Source of the DNA: an uncultured Chlorobiaceae bacterium
GTDB taxonomy: Bacteria > Bacteroidota > Chlorobiia > Chlorobiales > Chlorobiaceae
Direction of reading: 5' to 3'
DNA length: 34,818 nucleotides
Assembly: GCA_903840935.1 (NCBI GenBank)
Contig: CAIMHT010000020.1
Location: forward strand, 1 to 34,818
Below are positions 25,194 through 34,818 of this stretch, piece after piece (position 1 is the stretch's first letter; each line of letters starts with the position of its first letter). Both the position numbers and the translations under genes were made by a program. A model generated the notes under the pieces. The model was not told where the DNA came from. It made no database searches and saw only the letters and a program-made list of their open reading frames with translations.

Positions 25194-28100
25194 TTACAAT
25201 GGCAACTCCTTCGATGCCAGATCAAGTTTTTGCAGCAACTCCTTGTAGCGGTGCAGCAAACCGGCTGGCGTTGTGTTGCTGCCGGAAGGGTGGTGCAGCA
25301 CCAGCTTCATCTTTTTATCCATTTTGAATCCCGGTTTGTACTCCTGCATCCAGGGCTCCTGTACCGATACAAAAAGGTATTGCAGGAACGCCTTGTTGGC
25401 AAGCTGCTCATTATCCTGATCGGGCAAGAAAAGGATTGTTGAGTGCGGCTGGAGGTCAATTTTTTCGAGCCCGAGAACTGATCCGGTGATTTTGAGTTTG
25501 GTCAGCAGCAGCAGGTTTGCAACTTCTTCGGGGAGGGGGCCGAAGCGATCCTTGAGTTCTGTCTCCAGATTATCAACTTTATGCTCTGTGGAGGCTTTCG
25601 AGATTTTGTCATAAAAGGCAAAGCGCTCGGGGGTGGCGGTGAGGTAGTATTCCGGAATGAGGGCGTCAAAAAAGAAGAGGAGGTCACACGCTTTTGTCGC
25701 TCTTGCTGCTTTGGCCCCCTCAGTTGTAAACATGTGGCTGAACTCGGTTGATTTGAGTTCGGCAACAGTCTCTTCGAGCATTTTCTGGTAGAGATCGAAA
25801 CCGAGTTCATGGATATAGCCTGATTGTTCCGCACCGAGCAGGTTGCCTGCCCCCCGGATATCAAGGTCACGCAGGGCGATGTTGAAGCCCGATCCCAGTT
25901 CCGTAAAGCTTTCAATAACGGCGAGGCGCTGAACGGCATCCTTTTTCAGTGTGTTGAGCGGCGGGGTGATGAGGTAGCAGTAAGCTTTTCGTTCACTCCG
26001 TCCAACCCTTCCGCGTAACTGATAGAGATCGGAGAGTCCGAACATATCGGCGCGGTTAATGATAATGGTATTGGCATTGGAGATGTCGAGCCCGGAACCG
26101 ATGATGGTGGTGGAGATCAGCACGTCCACCTCTTTCTGCATGAAATCCATCATGATTTTTTCAAGCTCTCTCGGGGGCAGTTGGCCGTGGGCGAAGACAA
26201 TCCGGGCAGACGGGACAAGATCGCGGAGTGTTGTCAGGATATCATCAAGTGATGCAATACGGTTATGGAGAAAAAATACCTGCCCTTCCCGCTTGATCTC
26301 TCGCGTGATAGCCGACTGGATAAGGGCCGGATCATAATCGGTAATGAGGGTTTCAACGGGCTGGCGGTTTTTTGGAGGGGTCGAGACAATGGAGAGATCC
26401 CTGGCGCCAAGCATCGAAAACTGGAGTGTTCGCGGAATGGGGGTGGCCGACATGGTGAGTGTATCGACCCCGGGGAATTGTTCGCGCAGCTTCTCTTTCA
26501 CCTCCACGCCAAAGTGCTGCTCTTCATCAATGACGAGGAGGCCGAGATCCTTGAAAAGCACATCTTTCGAGACAAGCCGATGCGTCCCTATAACAATATC
26601 AATGGTTCCGAGTGCTATTTTTTTAATGATCTCCTGCTGCTCCTTGCGTGTCACAAAGCGGCTGAGCACCGCTATCGAAATCGGAAAATTCTCAAACCTT
26701 CTGGTAAAGGATTCTGCGTGCTGGTGGGCGAGTATGGTTGTCGGAGTCAGCACGGCAACCTGTTTGCCGGATTCAACCGCCTTGAATGCCGACCGCATGG
26801 CAATTTCAGTTTTTCCAAAACCGGCATCTCCACAAATCAGCCGATCCATCGGATGTGGTTCCTGCATATCCTTTTTGACATCATGAATTGCCTTGAGCTG
26901 ATCAGGTGTTTCGTCGAAAATAAACGAGGCTTCGAATTCACGCATGTAGATAGAGTCGGGAGCGAAGGCAAAGCCGCTCTGCATTTTCCGCTGTGCATAC
27001 ACCTTGATCAGATTTATGGCAATATCGCGGAGCTGCTTGCGGACTTTATCCTTTTTGGCGGCCCATTTTGAACTGCCAAGCTTTGAGAGGGCCGGGAGAG
27101 AGCTTTCGGAAGCCGTATATTTCGACAGCAGCCGGATGTTCTGGATATTGACAAAAAGCTTGTCTCCTCCTGCGTATTCAACAAGCACACACTCCTGCTC
27201 GGAATTTCCTGCTGTTATGGTTTCAAGTGAGCAGAAAATTCCGATGCCGTAATCTTCATGGACAACATAGTCGCCCACTTTGAGCTTTTGGAGATCCTTG
27301 AGTGAGATGCCCCGAATTTTTCTTTTTCGGTGCGCCTTGTGGGCGTGCAGCTTGCCGAAGATGTCCGATTCGGTATAGAGGTCAAGATCACCGAAGATAA
27401 AGCCGGTGTGGAGGTTGAGCGGAATCCAGCTTGCTTCAAGCTGGCCGGTGTTTTTTGAGTTCGATATCTCCTCGGCAAGAAAATCGGTCAACTCGGCAAT
27501 TTCGCGGCGTGAGCTGGTTGCAAAAAGGGGCTTTTTGTGTTCTGCACTCTCCTGCTGGAGCAGGATTGCAAGAGTGCGGAAATTGGCGTTCAGTTTTTTC
27601 TGCGGGCTGGAACAGAAATCGATTGCTGAAGGGGCCGAAGTGTCAATTCTTATGGTGCGGAAGCGTGAAAGCGCTCTCGTCATGCTCTCATGGTTATCCC
27701 GTAACGCAAATTCCGCGCTGTCATCAATAATAATGATCGTTGAGGGATCAAGATAGTCAAGAATGGTTGTTTCAGCCTCTGTCGTGCTGTTCAGGGCATC
27801 GGTAAAACTGGCGGTCAGATCTGCGCTCATCACGGTTTTGCCGGAAAGCTGACTGTTGATATCAAACACGCGCAGTGAGGTGACGGTATCGCCGAAAAAC
27901 TCTATCCGCAAGGGTTCCTGCGCCCCGAAAGGAAAGACGTCAATGATTGAGCCGCGCACGGAGAACTCTCCCTCATCTTCAACAAACTCCCTCAGTTCAA
28001 AGCTGTTTTCCGCAAGAAAGCGTTTCAATGTTTCATATCCTGCTTTGAGATCGGTTGTCAGCCGGAAAATCCGCTTCCCGGCTTCGGCTGGCGGGCAAAG

Positions 28101-28523
28101 GGTAACTTCGAGATCATCAAAAAAGGAGAGAATGACCGATTTTTTTTTGGTTGAGAGCGCTCCGATTGAGAGGGAGAGCTCATCTGAGGTGTTGCAGATG
28201 CTCTCTTTTGGCAGAAGGGCAGCAAAATCAGTTTCATAGCGCTCGAAGCTGTTCTGGCCGCAGAGAATCATGAGTGATGAGGGGTGGTCAGTAAAAAGTG
28301 CTGCGGCAATGATCGAAGCGAGTGATCCTTGAATGCCGGAGATAGAGGTTGGGGTATACTCTCCTTTATTGCCGGGCAGGCTCGTTGCCGGTGCTTTTTT
28401 CAGCAAGGCGTATGGACTTGATTGCCTGATGGTATCAAAAAGAAAACCGGAATTTTTTTTACTGACGGGACTGCTTTGAAGGTCTGAATCTGATAACGTT
28501 TTCATATGTAGCGTACAAACCAT
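25194..28523 (-). CDS. mfd: transcription-repair coupling factor Mfd
   Basis: This protein of about 1109 residues removes RNA polymerase stalled at lesions and recruits UvrA. Visible elements in order are a UvrB-like N-terminal part ([20 protein letters not shown]), the polymerase-interacting domain ([17 protein letters not shown]), and helicase motifs [57 protein letters not shown] and [17 protein letters not shown]. The C-terminal TRCF domain ends the protein. The start is ambiguous: ATG 28523 is used here, with ATG 28505 and TTG 28547 as alternatives. It is divergent from the ABC ATPase gene, with 69 nt between. Confidence 0.97.
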   Translation of the reverse strand: MVCTLHMKTLSDSDLQSSPVSKKNSGFLFDTIRQSSPYALLKKAPATSLPGNKGEYTPTSISGIQGSLASIIAAALFTDHPSSLMILCGQNSFERYETDFAALLPKESICNTSDELSLSIGALSTKKKSVILSFFDDLEVTLCPPAEAGKRIFRLTTDLKAGYETLKRFLAENSFELREFVEDEGEFSVRGSIIDVFPFGAQEPLRIEFFGDTVTSLRVFDINSQLSGKTVMSADLTASFTDALNSTTEAETTILDYLDPSTIIIIDDSAEFALRDNHESMTRALSRFRTIRIDTSAPSAIDFCSSPQKKLNANFRTLAILLQQESAEHKKPLFATSSRREIAELTDFLAEEISNSKNTGQLEASWIPLNLHTGFIFGDLDLYTESDIFGKLHAHKAHRKRKIRGISLKDLQKLKVGDYVVHEDYGIGIFCSLETITAGNSEQECVLVEYAGGDKLFVNIQNIRLLSKYTASESSLPALSKLGSSKWAAKKDKVRKQLRDIAINLIKVYAQRKMQSGFAFAPDSIYMREFEASFIFDETPDQLKAIHDVKKDMQEPHPMDRLICGDAGFGKTEIAMRSAFKAVESGKQVAVLTPTTILAHQHAESFTRRFENFPISIAVLSRFVTRKEQQEIIKKIALGTIDIVIGTHRLVSKDVLFKDLGLLVIDEEQHFGVEVKEKLREQFPGVDTLTMSATPIPRTLQFSMLGARDLSIVSTPPKNRQPVETLITDYDPALIQSAITREIKREGQVFFLHNRIASLDDILTTLRDLVPSARIVFAHGQLPPRELEKIMMDFMQKEVDVLISTTIIGSGLDISNANTIIINRADMFGLSDLYQLRGRVGRSERKAYCYLITPPLNTLKKDAVQRLAVIESFTELGSGFNIALRDLDIRGAGNLLGAEQSGYIHELGFDLYQKMLEETVAELKSTEFSHMFTTEGAKAARATKACDLLFFFDALIPEYYLTATPERFAFYDKISKASTEHKVDNLETELKDRFGPLPEEVANLLLLTKLKITGSVLGLEKIDLQPHSTILFLPDQDNEQLANKAFLQYLFVSVQEPWMQEYKPGFKMDKKMKLVLHHPSGSNTTPAGLLHRYKELLQKLDLASKELPL

Positions 28524-28592
28524 ATTTTCATGCTTGACTCCGGCCAACGGAATCTTTAAAACCAGCGCCTGCGGGATATAAGATTGTTATAT

Positions 28593-29564
28593 ATGGAAAA
28601 AATTCTTGAACTGAAAAATCTCAGAACCTGGTACTCAACGGAGAGTGGTGTTGCAAAAGCCGTTGACGGTGTGAGCTTTTCGCTGGGCCGCAACCGTACG
28701 CTGGGAATTGTCGGGGAGTCGGGGTGCGGAAAATCGGTAACGGCGCTCTCTCTGATGCGTCTTGTGCCCATGCCTCCCGGTTATTTTGCGGGAGGGGAGA
28801 TTTTTTGGAAAGGGAGGGATCTGCTTAAACTTTCTGAAGATGAGATGCGCAAGTTGCGGGGCAATGAAATTGCCATGATCTTTCAGGAACCGATGAGTTC
28901 GCTCAATCCGGTCTTTACCTGCGGCAGCCAGATTATGGAACAGATTCTCATTCACCGTGATGTCAGCCATGCTGAGGCGAAAAAACGCTCTGTTGAATTG
29001 CTTCATCTGGTTGGAATTCCAAACCCTGCTGATCGTTTTTTATCCTATCCCCATGAACTTTCGGGCGGGATGCGCCAGCGAGTGATGATTGCCATGGCGC
29101 TCTCCTGCAATCCCGAGCTGCTTATTGCCGATGAGCCGACCACAGCGCTTGATGTCACTGTCCAGGCGCAGATTCTTGATCTTATAGGCAAGCTTCAGGG
29201 TGACACCGGGATGAGTGTGATGCTCATAACCCACGATTTTGGGGTTGTGGCCGAGCTTTGTGAAGAGGTTCTTGTCATGTATGCATCAAGAGTAGTCGAG
29301 AAGGGTTTGGTACAGCAGCTTTTCAATAATCCGCTGCACCCCTATACCAGGGGGTTGCTGCACTCCATTCCCCGTCTCGGTTCTTCAAAAGAGCGGCTTC
29401 ATGTTATCGAAGGCAACGTGCCAAGTGTCGTCAACTTGCCTGAAGGGTGCCGGTTTGCGGGCAGGTGCCCTCATGCCGCTGCCCGCTGCCGCTGCGAACA
29501 GCCTGAACTGCGTGTTTATGAAGCGGGTCATGAGGCGGCCTGCTGGAAAGTCGGGGAGCTTTGA
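28593..29564 (+). CDS. oligopeptide/dipeptide ABC transporter ATPase (OppD/DppD type), orphan
   Basis: This 323-residue ATPase powers peptide import in the OppBCDF/DppBCDF systems. It shows Walker A GESGCGKS (41-48), Q98 in the Q-loop, the signature LSGGMRQR (156-163), Walker B LLIADE (176-181) and the H-loop His214. The C-terminal oligo_HPY extension is present, with the Cys cluster C286, C292, C299 and C317 typical of iron-sulfur-binding DppD-like subunits. No permease, binding protein or OppF gene lies in the window, so the partners must be elsewhere. The ATG at 28593 is preferred to a TTG 9 nt upstream. Its TGA is followed directly by the ATG of the hybrid kinase. Confidence 0.92.
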   Translation: MEKILELKNLRTWYSTESGVAKAVDGVSFSLGRNRTLGIVGESGCGKSVTALSLMRLVPMPPGYFAGGEIFWKGRDLLKLSEDEMRKLRGNEIAMIFQEPMSSLNPVFTCGSQIMEQILIHRDVSHAEAKKRSVELLHLVGIPNPADRFLSYPHELSGGMRQRVMIAMALSCNPELLIADEPTTALDVTVQAQILDLIGKLQGDTGMSVMLITHDFGVVAELCEEVLVMYASRVVEKGLVQQLFNNPLHPYTRGLLHSIPRLGSSKERLHVIEGNVPSVVNLPEGCRFAGRCPHAAARCRCEQPELRVYEAGHEAACWKVGEL

Positions 29565-32500
29565 ATGAAAAAAAAGAGTCAAATCAAGCTGCAGACAACG
29601 GAGCACAACCTTCGTGCTCTTTTTAATGCCATTCCTGAAGCCATGTTTCTCATGGATCGGCAGGGTGTCGTGCTTGAGGCCAATGAGCCTTTTGCTGCAC
29701 GCTTTGGGAAAAGTTTGACAGATTGTATTGGTAAAAATGCTTTCGACCTGTTGCCTCCTGATGTGGCGAATTATCGACGAAACAGGGTTGCGGAAGTGTT
29801 GCGCACTGGCAAAAAGATCTCTTTTGAGGGTGATCTGGAGGGTGACAGCCTGCTTCCGGGAAGGAAGATCCACCATATTTGTCCTCTTTTTGGTTTGAAT
29901 GGCGAGGTAAACCAGTTGGTTGTTTTTTCACAGGACATTACCGAGTTCAAGCATAAGGAAGAGAGCTTGAGAGTTGCGCAAGAGGCTCTTGATGAAGATC
30001 TTCAGGCAATGACAAAACTTCATGAAATCTCCGGGCTTTTTGTTCGTGAAGGTAATGTGGAAGTGGTTTTTGAGAAGGTTATTGATGCGGCATGTACTAT
30101 TACCGGGGCAGAGATGGGAAGTATCCGTCTCGTTGATTCAAAATCAGGCCTCCTTAAAATCACTGCCCAGCAGGGTTTTTTCCCTCCTCTTCAGGAATGC
30201 AGCCATGACCCCACTGATGGTAACTGCCTGTGCGAAAGTGTGTTGCAACTCAGAGAGCAGGTTATGGTAGAGAATATCTCCACCTGTCCCCTTATTTGGG
30301 GCAGAAAGGAGTTTCAGGCTCATCTTACCGACGGTGTACTCTCTTTTCAGTTAACTCCACTGGTGAGTCGCAGCAGAAAGCCGCTTGGCATACTTACCAC
30401 CTATTTCCGTACTCTTCACCATACTGAAAATCGTGTTTTGAAACTGCTGAATCTGATTGCAATTCAGATCACCGATATTATAGAAAGGACTGAAAAAGAG
30501 CGTGCGCTACAGCACAGTGAAGAGCAACGGCGTCTGGCTCAGGATGCCGCCATATCAGGATCGTGGACATGGGATATTCAGACAAACAACACGACATGGT
30601 CAGATGAGTTATGGCAGCTTTACGGCCTTGATCCAAACGAGTGCTCACCCTCCTTTGAGGCCTGGCGGCAGACACTGCACCCTGATGACCGGGAACGGGT
30701 TGTGCGACAGGTAACGGAAGTCGCCTGTAAGGGTGGTGATTTGAATGTTGAGTGGCGCGTACAGCATAATGATGGCAGCGAGCACTGGCTCATGTCGCGA
30801 GGGAGATTGGTTTGTAATGCGGAGGGGATGCCATTAGAGATGCTTGGCATTGTCATCGACATTACCGATCGCAAGCAGATAGAATATGCATTGCGCAAGA
30901 GTGAAAAAAAGTTCCGTTCCATTACTGAACAAATGGCGGATATGGTGTTTGTTACCAATAATATTGGTCAATTAACCTATGTGTCACCAGCGGTTGAAAA
31001 AATTTTCGGTTATACCTCCCAAGAGGTTATTGGCTGTCCAATTTCTGATTTTATTGTTAAAGATGAACGGCCTCGATTAATGGGCATTTTCAATGACGCT
31101 TTGTTGCAACCCTCTACTCTTCAGGTATATGAATTCAGATACATCAAAAAAAACGGGTCAATATTTGATGGAGAGGCACATGTACACTCGTATTATGAAG
31201 ATGGTCTTTTTGCTTTAATCGGCTTGATCTCTGATATTACTGAACGAAAGCGCAATGATGCGGTCACTAAATTCCGCCTCCGTCTGCTTTTGCTGCCTGA
31301 CTCCTGTTCGATTGAAGAGGTGTTGCGCTCTACGCTTGACGAAGCGGAGAGGTTGACAGAAAGCAGTATTGGCTTTTTTCATTTTCTTGATGCAGACCAG
31401 ATGACCATTTCTCTGCAGGTATGGTCAACCAGTACAGAAGAAAATAGTTGCCGGGCAGAGGGTTGTCCAGGCCACTATCCGCTTAATGATGCGGGAGTCT
31501 GGGCTGATGCTGTTCGTGAACGTCGGGCTCTGATCCATAACAATTACGACGAACTTCCAAATCGCAAAGGGATGCCGAACGGCCATGCCAAGGTAACACG
31601 TGAGTTGGTTGTGCCCATCATGCATGGCGAAAAGATCGTGGCCATTATTGGTATTGGCAATAAAGCTGATGATTATGATCAGGAACATGTTAAACTTTTA
31701 TCGGCCTTGGCAAGTTTTGCCTGGGATATTATTGCCAGAAAGCAGGCCGAGTTGTCGGAACGCAGGATTCAAAATGAGCTGGTCAAGGCGCAGAAAATGG
31801 AGCTGGTTGGAAGGATGGCTGGTGGTATTGCCCATGATTTCAACAACATGCTTTGTGTGATTCGGGGCCATGCTGAAATGTCATTACTTGACAGTCATCA
31901 TAATGAATCACTCACAGCAGCTTTGCAGGAAATTATCAAAGCGGCCGAAAAATCAGCCGATCTGACACAACAATTACTTGCGTTTGCCCGAAAACAGCCC
32001 CTGATTGCGAAGGTTCTTGACCTTAATGTCCTCATAGGGGATATGCTAAATATGCTTCGTCGGCTTCTTGGTGAATATATCAAGCTGGTTTGGCATCCAG
32101 GCCAAAATCTCTCCCCTGTCACTATGGACTCATCCCACTTTGACCAGATCCTTGTCAATCTTTGCGTTAATGCTCGTGATGCCATAGTGGGGACCGGCAC
32201 CATAGTCATCGAAACAAAAAATGTAACGCTTCAGCAATCCTCAGCAGTTGACTGGACAGAAATCCCTGCTGGTGAATATGTCATGCTTTCAGTAAGTGAT
32301 AGTGGCTGTGGTATAGAAGAAAAAGATGCCGGGCATATTTTTGAACCATTTTTTACAACCAAGGAGGTTGGTAAAGGTACTGGTTTAGGTCTTTCGACGG
32401 TCTTCGGTCTTGTGAAACAGAATAACGGCTCGATCAAGTTCTCCAGCACCCCTGGCAAGGGGACGGAATTCATTGTTTATTTACCGAAATACCGTGGCAG

Positions 32501-32933
32501 TGATCTGTCGGTCAAGAGAGGGCAACAGGCCGAATCGGTCAAGCTCGGTCAGGAGACCATACTCATTGTTGACGACGAACATGAGATTCTGAAACTGAGT
32601 AAACTGATCCTTCAGAAACAGGGTTACCGTGTGCTGACGGCAGGTTCGCCCGCGCAAGCCATCAAGATTGCCGAAGAAGAGGAGGGGGAGATTCACCTCT
32701 TGCTTACCGACATTATCATGCCTGAAATGAATGGTCGTAATCTTTCCTCCAAAATCCTCTTGACCTGTCCGCGTATCAAGGTGCTCTTCATGTCCGGATA
32801 TACCGCAGACATTATTTCCACCCATGGAGAGATTTACGAGTGGACGACTCTTTTACGAAAGCCCTTTACAGTAAGGGAGTTGACAACAAAAGTCTACGAT
32901 ACCCTGCATCCTTCGCTCTCTTCCCGGGAGTGA
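29565..32933 (+). CDS. PAS/GAF hybrid sensor histidine kinase
   Basis: This 1122-residue soluble hybrid kinase has PAS 1 (about 12-128), a GAF domain (about 150-308, MGSIRLVDSKSGLLKI), PAS 2 (about 325-437, with the SWTWDIQTNNTTWSDELW signature) and PAS 3 (about 445-562). A second GAF of GAF_2 type follows (about 570-727, CPGHYPLNDAGVWADAVRER). HisKA has H757 in GGIAHDFNN. HATPase has N869, SDSGCG at 911-916 and GTGLGLS at 938-944. The receiver has D1049 as acceptor and K1099. The start codon touches the TGA of the ABC ATPase (TGAATG), implying translational coupling. It is paralogous to the 1694-5143 kinase at PAS 1 and from HisKA onward, but the middle sensor set differs. Stimulus unknown; no response-regulator gene is adjacent. 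Confidence 0.94.
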   Translation: MKKKSQIKLQTTEHNLRALFNAIPEAMFLMDRQGVVLEANEPFAARFGKSLTDCIGKNAFDLLPPDVANYRRNRVAEVLRTGKKISFEGDLEGDSLLPGRKIHHICPLFGLNGEVNQLVVFSQDITEFKHKEESLRVAQEALDEDLQAMTKLHEISGLFVREGNVEVVFEKVIDAACTITGAEMGSIRLVDSKSGLLKITAQQGFFPPLQECSHDPTDGNCLCESVLQLREQVMVENISTCPLIWGRKEFQAHLTDGVLSFQLTPLVSRSRKPLGILTTYFRTLHHTENRVLKLLNLIAIQITDIIERTEKERALQHSEEQRRLAQDAAISGSWTWDIQTNNTTWSDELWQLYGLDPNECSPSFEAWRQTLHPDDRERVVRQVTEVACKGGDLNVEWRVQHNDGSEHWLMSRGRLVCNAEGMPLEMLGIVIDITDRKQIEYALRKSEKKFRSITEQMADMVFVTNNIGQLTYVSPAVEKIFGYTSQEVIGCPISDFIVKDERPRLMGIFNDALLQPSTLQVYEFRYIKKNGSIFDGEAHVHSYYEDGLFALIGLISDITERKRNDAVTKFRLRLLLLPDSCSIEEVLRSTLDEAERLTESSIGFFHFLDADQMTISLQVWSTSTEENSCRAEGCPGHYPLNDAGVWADAVRERRALIHNNYDELPNRKGMPNGHAKVTRELVVPIMHGEKIVAIIGIGNKADDYDQEHVKLLSALASFAWDIIARKQAELSERRIQNELVKAQKMELVGRMAGGIAHDFNNMLCVIRGHAEMSLLDSHHNESLTAALQEIIKAAEKSADLTQQLLAFARKQPLIAKVLDLNVLIGDMLNMLRRLLGEYIKLVWHPGQNLSPVTMDSSHFDQILVNLCVNARDAIVGTGTIVIETKNVTLQQSSAVDWTEIPAGEYVMLSVSDSGCGIEEKDAGHIFEPFFTTKEVGKGTGLGLSTVFGLVKQNNGSIKFSSTPGKGTEFIVYLPKYRGSDLSVKRGQQAESVKLGQETILIVDDEHEILKLSKLILQKQGYRVLTAGSPAQAIKIAEEEEGEIHLLLTDIIMPEMNGRNLSSKILLTCPRIKVLFMSGYTADIISTHGEIYEWTTLLRKPFTVRELTTKVYDTLHPSLSSRE

Positions 32934-32934
32934 A

Positions 32935-33450
32935 TCAGCAGCTTCCGTCCACGGAGTCGTGCAGGGCGGCATCGGTGATGATCTGGCGGTGCAAGGGGAT
33001 GCGCACCTCAGGAATGAGATGGCGGGGATAAAAATCTGCTTCGAAAAGTTCATGGTTGATCGTTATGGCGTCATCAGCAACCACGACCCTGTAGGCAACA
33101 ACAAGGAGCGAACCGTACAGCTCAACCTCCCGGTGATAAATACCGATCAGACGATCAATTTTCCCTTCAAGAGAGGTCTCTTCCATCAGTTCACGCAGAC
33201 ATCCTTCGTGCGGCTCTTCGCCAGCTTCAAGAAAACCTCCCGGAAGGGCCCATTCATTGAGTGCCGGTTCATGAGCCCGGCGGATGACAAGGAGTTCGTT
33301 CCTGGTGTTAAGGGTATAGGCGACTGCCACAGGAAGGGGGTTGATATAGTGCACCCATAAGCATGATGGGCAAAACATCCGGTTGCGGCCATCAATCATG
33401 GCCCGGTCAAGGCTTGTGCCGCATATCGGACAGAATGAGTATTGCTTCAT
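32935..33450 (-). CDS. Nudix hydrolase with N-terminal zinc ribbon
   Basis: This 171-residue protein has an N-terminal zinc ribbon (C7-x2-C10 and C27-x2-C30) followed by a Nudix domain. The Nudix box is GGFLEAGEEPHEGCLRELME (71-90) plus E91; G72, E78, R86, E87, E90 and E91 fit Gx5Ex7REUxEE, with S93 replacing the usual Gly. The zinc ribbon plus Nudix layout resembles NudC-like NAD(H) pyrophosphatases, but the NudC SQPWPFPxS motif is missing, so substrate class is open (nucleoside-diphosphate derivatives). Its stop lies 1 nt from the stop of the convergent hybrid kinase. It is divergent from bcp. Confidence 0.9.
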   Translation of the reverse strand: MKQYSFCPICGTSLDRAMIDGRNRMFCPSCLWVHYINPLPVAVAYTLNTRNELLVIRRAHEPALNEWALPGGFLEAGEEPHEGCLRELMEETSLEGKIDRLIGIYHREVELYGSLLVVAYRVVVADDAITINHELFEADFYPRHLIPEVRIPLHRQIITDAALHDSVDGSC

Positions 33451-33534
33451 GGTTCAGGAAAGAAACTTTTTGCTGTGGTGATTGATTTAATAAAAAGAAC
33501 ACTTTTATAAACAGAATAAGTATCATTCACACCA

Positions 33535-34005
33535 ATGTCAATACTTCAAGAGGGTGCGATTGCCCCGGCCATATCGGCAAAAGATCAGGATGGAAGGACG
33601 GTAACGCTCGAAGAGTACCGTGGCCGCAAGGTTGTGCTCTATTTTTATCCGAAGGATGATACCCCCGGATGTACCAAGGAGGCTTGTGCTTTTCGTGATA
33701 ATTTCCCTAAATTTAACATTGCAGGGGTGGAGGTACTTGGTGTCAGTGTTGATGATGAGGGCAGGCACAAAAAGTTTGCTGAAAAGTACCACCTCCCGTT
33801 TCGTCTTGTTTCCGACCCCGACAGAAAGATTGTTGAAGCGTATGGTGTCTGGGGGTTGAAAAAGTTTATGGGACGTGAGTATATGGGTACCAGCAGGGTT
33901 ACTTATCTGATTAATGAGGCGGGTGTTATCGAACATGTTTGGCCGAAGGTCAGTGTGGCCCAACATGCTGAGGAGTTGCTTAACTATTTGCAGCAAGAAA
34001 CCTGA
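33535..34005 (+). CDS. bcp: thiol peroxidase, Bcp/PrxQ-type peroxiredoxin
   Basis: This 156-residue thioredoxin-dependent peroxiredoxin has the active-site block YFYPKDDTPGCTKEACAFRD: peroxidatic C46 and resolving C51 five residues later, as in E. coli Bcp. It reduces hydrogen peroxide and organic hydroperoxides in the cytoplasm, useful for an anaerobe exposed to oxygen. The protein ends soon after the conserved GVIEHVWPKV segment, as in the family. It is divergent from the Nudix gene (84 nt) and precedes yqgE by 9 nt, so the two plus-strand genes probably form an operon. Confidence 0.96.
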   Translation: MSILQEGAIAPAISAKDQDGRTVTLEEYRGRKVVLYFYPKDDTPGCTKEACAFRDNFPKFNIAGVEVLGVSVDDEGRHKKFAEKYHLPFRLVSDPDRKIVEAYGVWGLKKFMGREYMGTSRVTYLINEAGVIEHVWPKVSVAQHAEELLNYLQQET

Positions 34006-34014
34006 GAGAGAAAA

Positions 34015-34578
34015 ATGGTAAACGAATTTGACAAGCTTAAAGCCGGAAAACTTCTGCTTGCCTCAGCCAATATGCTTGAATCGAGTTTCAAGCGGACTGT
34101 TCTGGTTATGTGTGAGCATAATGAGCGCGGCTCGTTGGGTTTTATACTGAATCGTCCGATGGAGTTCAAGGTTTGTGAAGCCATATCCGGCTTTGAAGAG
34201 GTCGAAGAGCGTTTGCATAGGGGTGGGCCTGTTGAGGCTGATACCGTTCATTTTCTTCATTCAAGGGGTGATCTCATTGATGGCTCACTTGAGATTTTTC
34301 CAGGGCTTTTCTGGGGAGGAGACAAAAACGAGCTCAGTTATCTGCTCAATACCGGTGTCATGCTGCCCTCCGAGATCCGCTTCTTTCTTGGTTATGCAGG
34401 CTGGAGCGCCGGACAGCTTGAAGCGGAGTTTGAAGAGGGGGCTTGGTACACTGCGCGGGCATCGAAGGAGATTATTTTCAGTGACGCCTACGAAAGGATG
34501 TGGGGCCGCACGGTGCGCTCCAAGGGAGGAGAGTACCAGCTTGTCGCCAACTCTCCCGAGCTTCCCGGGTTGAACTGA
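34015..34578 (+). CDS. YqgE/AlgH family (UPF0301) protein
   Basis: This 187-residue protein belongs to the YqgE/AlgH (UPF0301, DUF179) family. The start KAGKLLLASANMLESSFKRT followed by VLVMCEHNERGSLGFILNRP is the family signature. RGGPVEADTVHFLHS and FLGYAGWSAGQLEAEF are also typical. The biochemical role is not established; AlgH was linked to alginate regulation in Pseudomonas, which does not transfer directly here. It follows bcp by 9 nt with a GAGAGAG purine stretch before the ATG, so cotranscription with the peroxiredoxin is likely. Confidence 0.95.
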   Translation: MVNEFDKLKAGKLLLASANMLESSFKRTVLVMCEHNERGSLGFILNRPMEFKVCEAISGFEEVEERLHRGGPVEADTVHFLHSRGDLIDGSLEIFPGLFWGGDKNELSYLLNTGVMLPSEIRFFLGYAGWSAGQLEAEFEEGAWYTARASKEIIFSDAYERMWGRTVRSKGGEYQLVANSPELPGLN

Positions 34579-34737
34579 TGTTTTTTTTGAATTAAAGCTG
34601 CTGGATAGTTGTTGTTCTATTGAGCGAAAAAGTATATATAGGTACTGCTTCTATCGGAGCATTGTTTTTTGTCAAGATGGGGATGACAGGCTTTTGACAG
34701 GGCAGGTGTAAGATGGAGTTGCACTCCGAGTTTCAGC

Positions 34738-34818
34738 ATGGATGGACTCGTTAAAGAAGTCTATGCAAACATTACATGCAGACGATTATTCGTATGCAAT
34801 GGCTGCCTGATTAGCACA
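34738..34818 (+). CDS. possible start of a gene running off the right edge
   Basis: An ATG at 34738 opens a frame that stays open for all 27 remaining codons (MDGLVKEVYANITC then RRLFVCNGCLIST). It contains three Cys but is too short to recognise. The ribosome binding site is weak, and the frame may be chance. The preceding 160 nt (34579-34737) hold only a TGTCA/TGACA inverted repeat (34670-34688) and a TTGACA at 34694-34699; no good -10 follows. Confidence 0.25.
   Translation, partial: MDGLVKEVYANITCRRLFVCNGCLIST

Noticed and set aside
26265-27071. 268-codon plus-strand open frame
   Set aside because: It is antisense to the helicase region of mfd and has no motif or ribosome binding site.

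Overview
The window is a stretch of a green sulfur bacterium (Chlorobiaceae, Chlorobium/Pelodictyon-like) chromosome. The assignment rests on a [2Fe-2S] chlorosome-envelope-type protein, a CrtH-type carotene isomerase, a phytol-kinase/DUF92 fusion, and a general scarcity of strong Shine-Dalgarno sites. No rRNA, tRNA, CRISPR array or intact mobile element was found by eye. The exact species cannot be read from the window.

Layout. (1) 1-9562, minus strand: branched-chain amino acid genes ilvD-ilvB and ilvN-ilvC (ilvC is cut by the left edge). The two halves are separated by about 5.5 kb carrying a DGR-target-like C-type-lectin/SUMF1 protein (+), a six-PAS hybrid histidine kinase (-) and an orphan lipoprotein (-). 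(2) 9563-9984: divergent promoter region that also holds a small CheW-like ORF, probably a gene remnant. (3) 9985-16865, plus strand: a VTE5/VTE6-like isoprenol-phosphate kinase fusion, then tolQ-tolR-tolA-tolB-pal-pal2-cpoB, the trans-envelope Tol-Pal machine with two tandem Pal lipoproteins and an internal terminator. A 30-bp perfect hairpin closes the cluster. (4) 16985-21607, minus strand: a small unknown protein, dnaK, hsp20, then an ECF sigma - zinc anti-sigma - ArsR regulatory operon. A tract of phased TGTCA repeats lies between hsp20 and arsR. (5) 21744-25092: crtH (+) converging on an alanine dehydrogenase and a chlorosome [2Fe-2S] protein (-), i.e. a photosynthesis-linked patch. (6) mfd (-), divergent from an orphan OppD/DppD-type ATPase whose stop codon abuts the start of a second hybrid histidine kinase (+). 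(7) Zn-ribbon Nudix hydrolase (-), then bcp and yqgE/algH (+), and a 240-nt right edge with only a weak open frame.

How the parts fit: housekeeping blocks (ilv, tol-pal, dnaK, mfd) alternate with accessory signalling genes. The two large hybrid kinases are paralogous at both ends but have different middle sensor domains. The most unusual elements are the DGR-style hypervariable C-terminus of the 836-1681 protein (no reverse transcriptase or template repeat was seen in the window), the split ilv operon, the lipid-kinase fusion, the Cys-rich tail of the chlorosome protein, and the possible IS21-like end relic near hsp20. All assignments come from reading motifs and layout; no database search was made.
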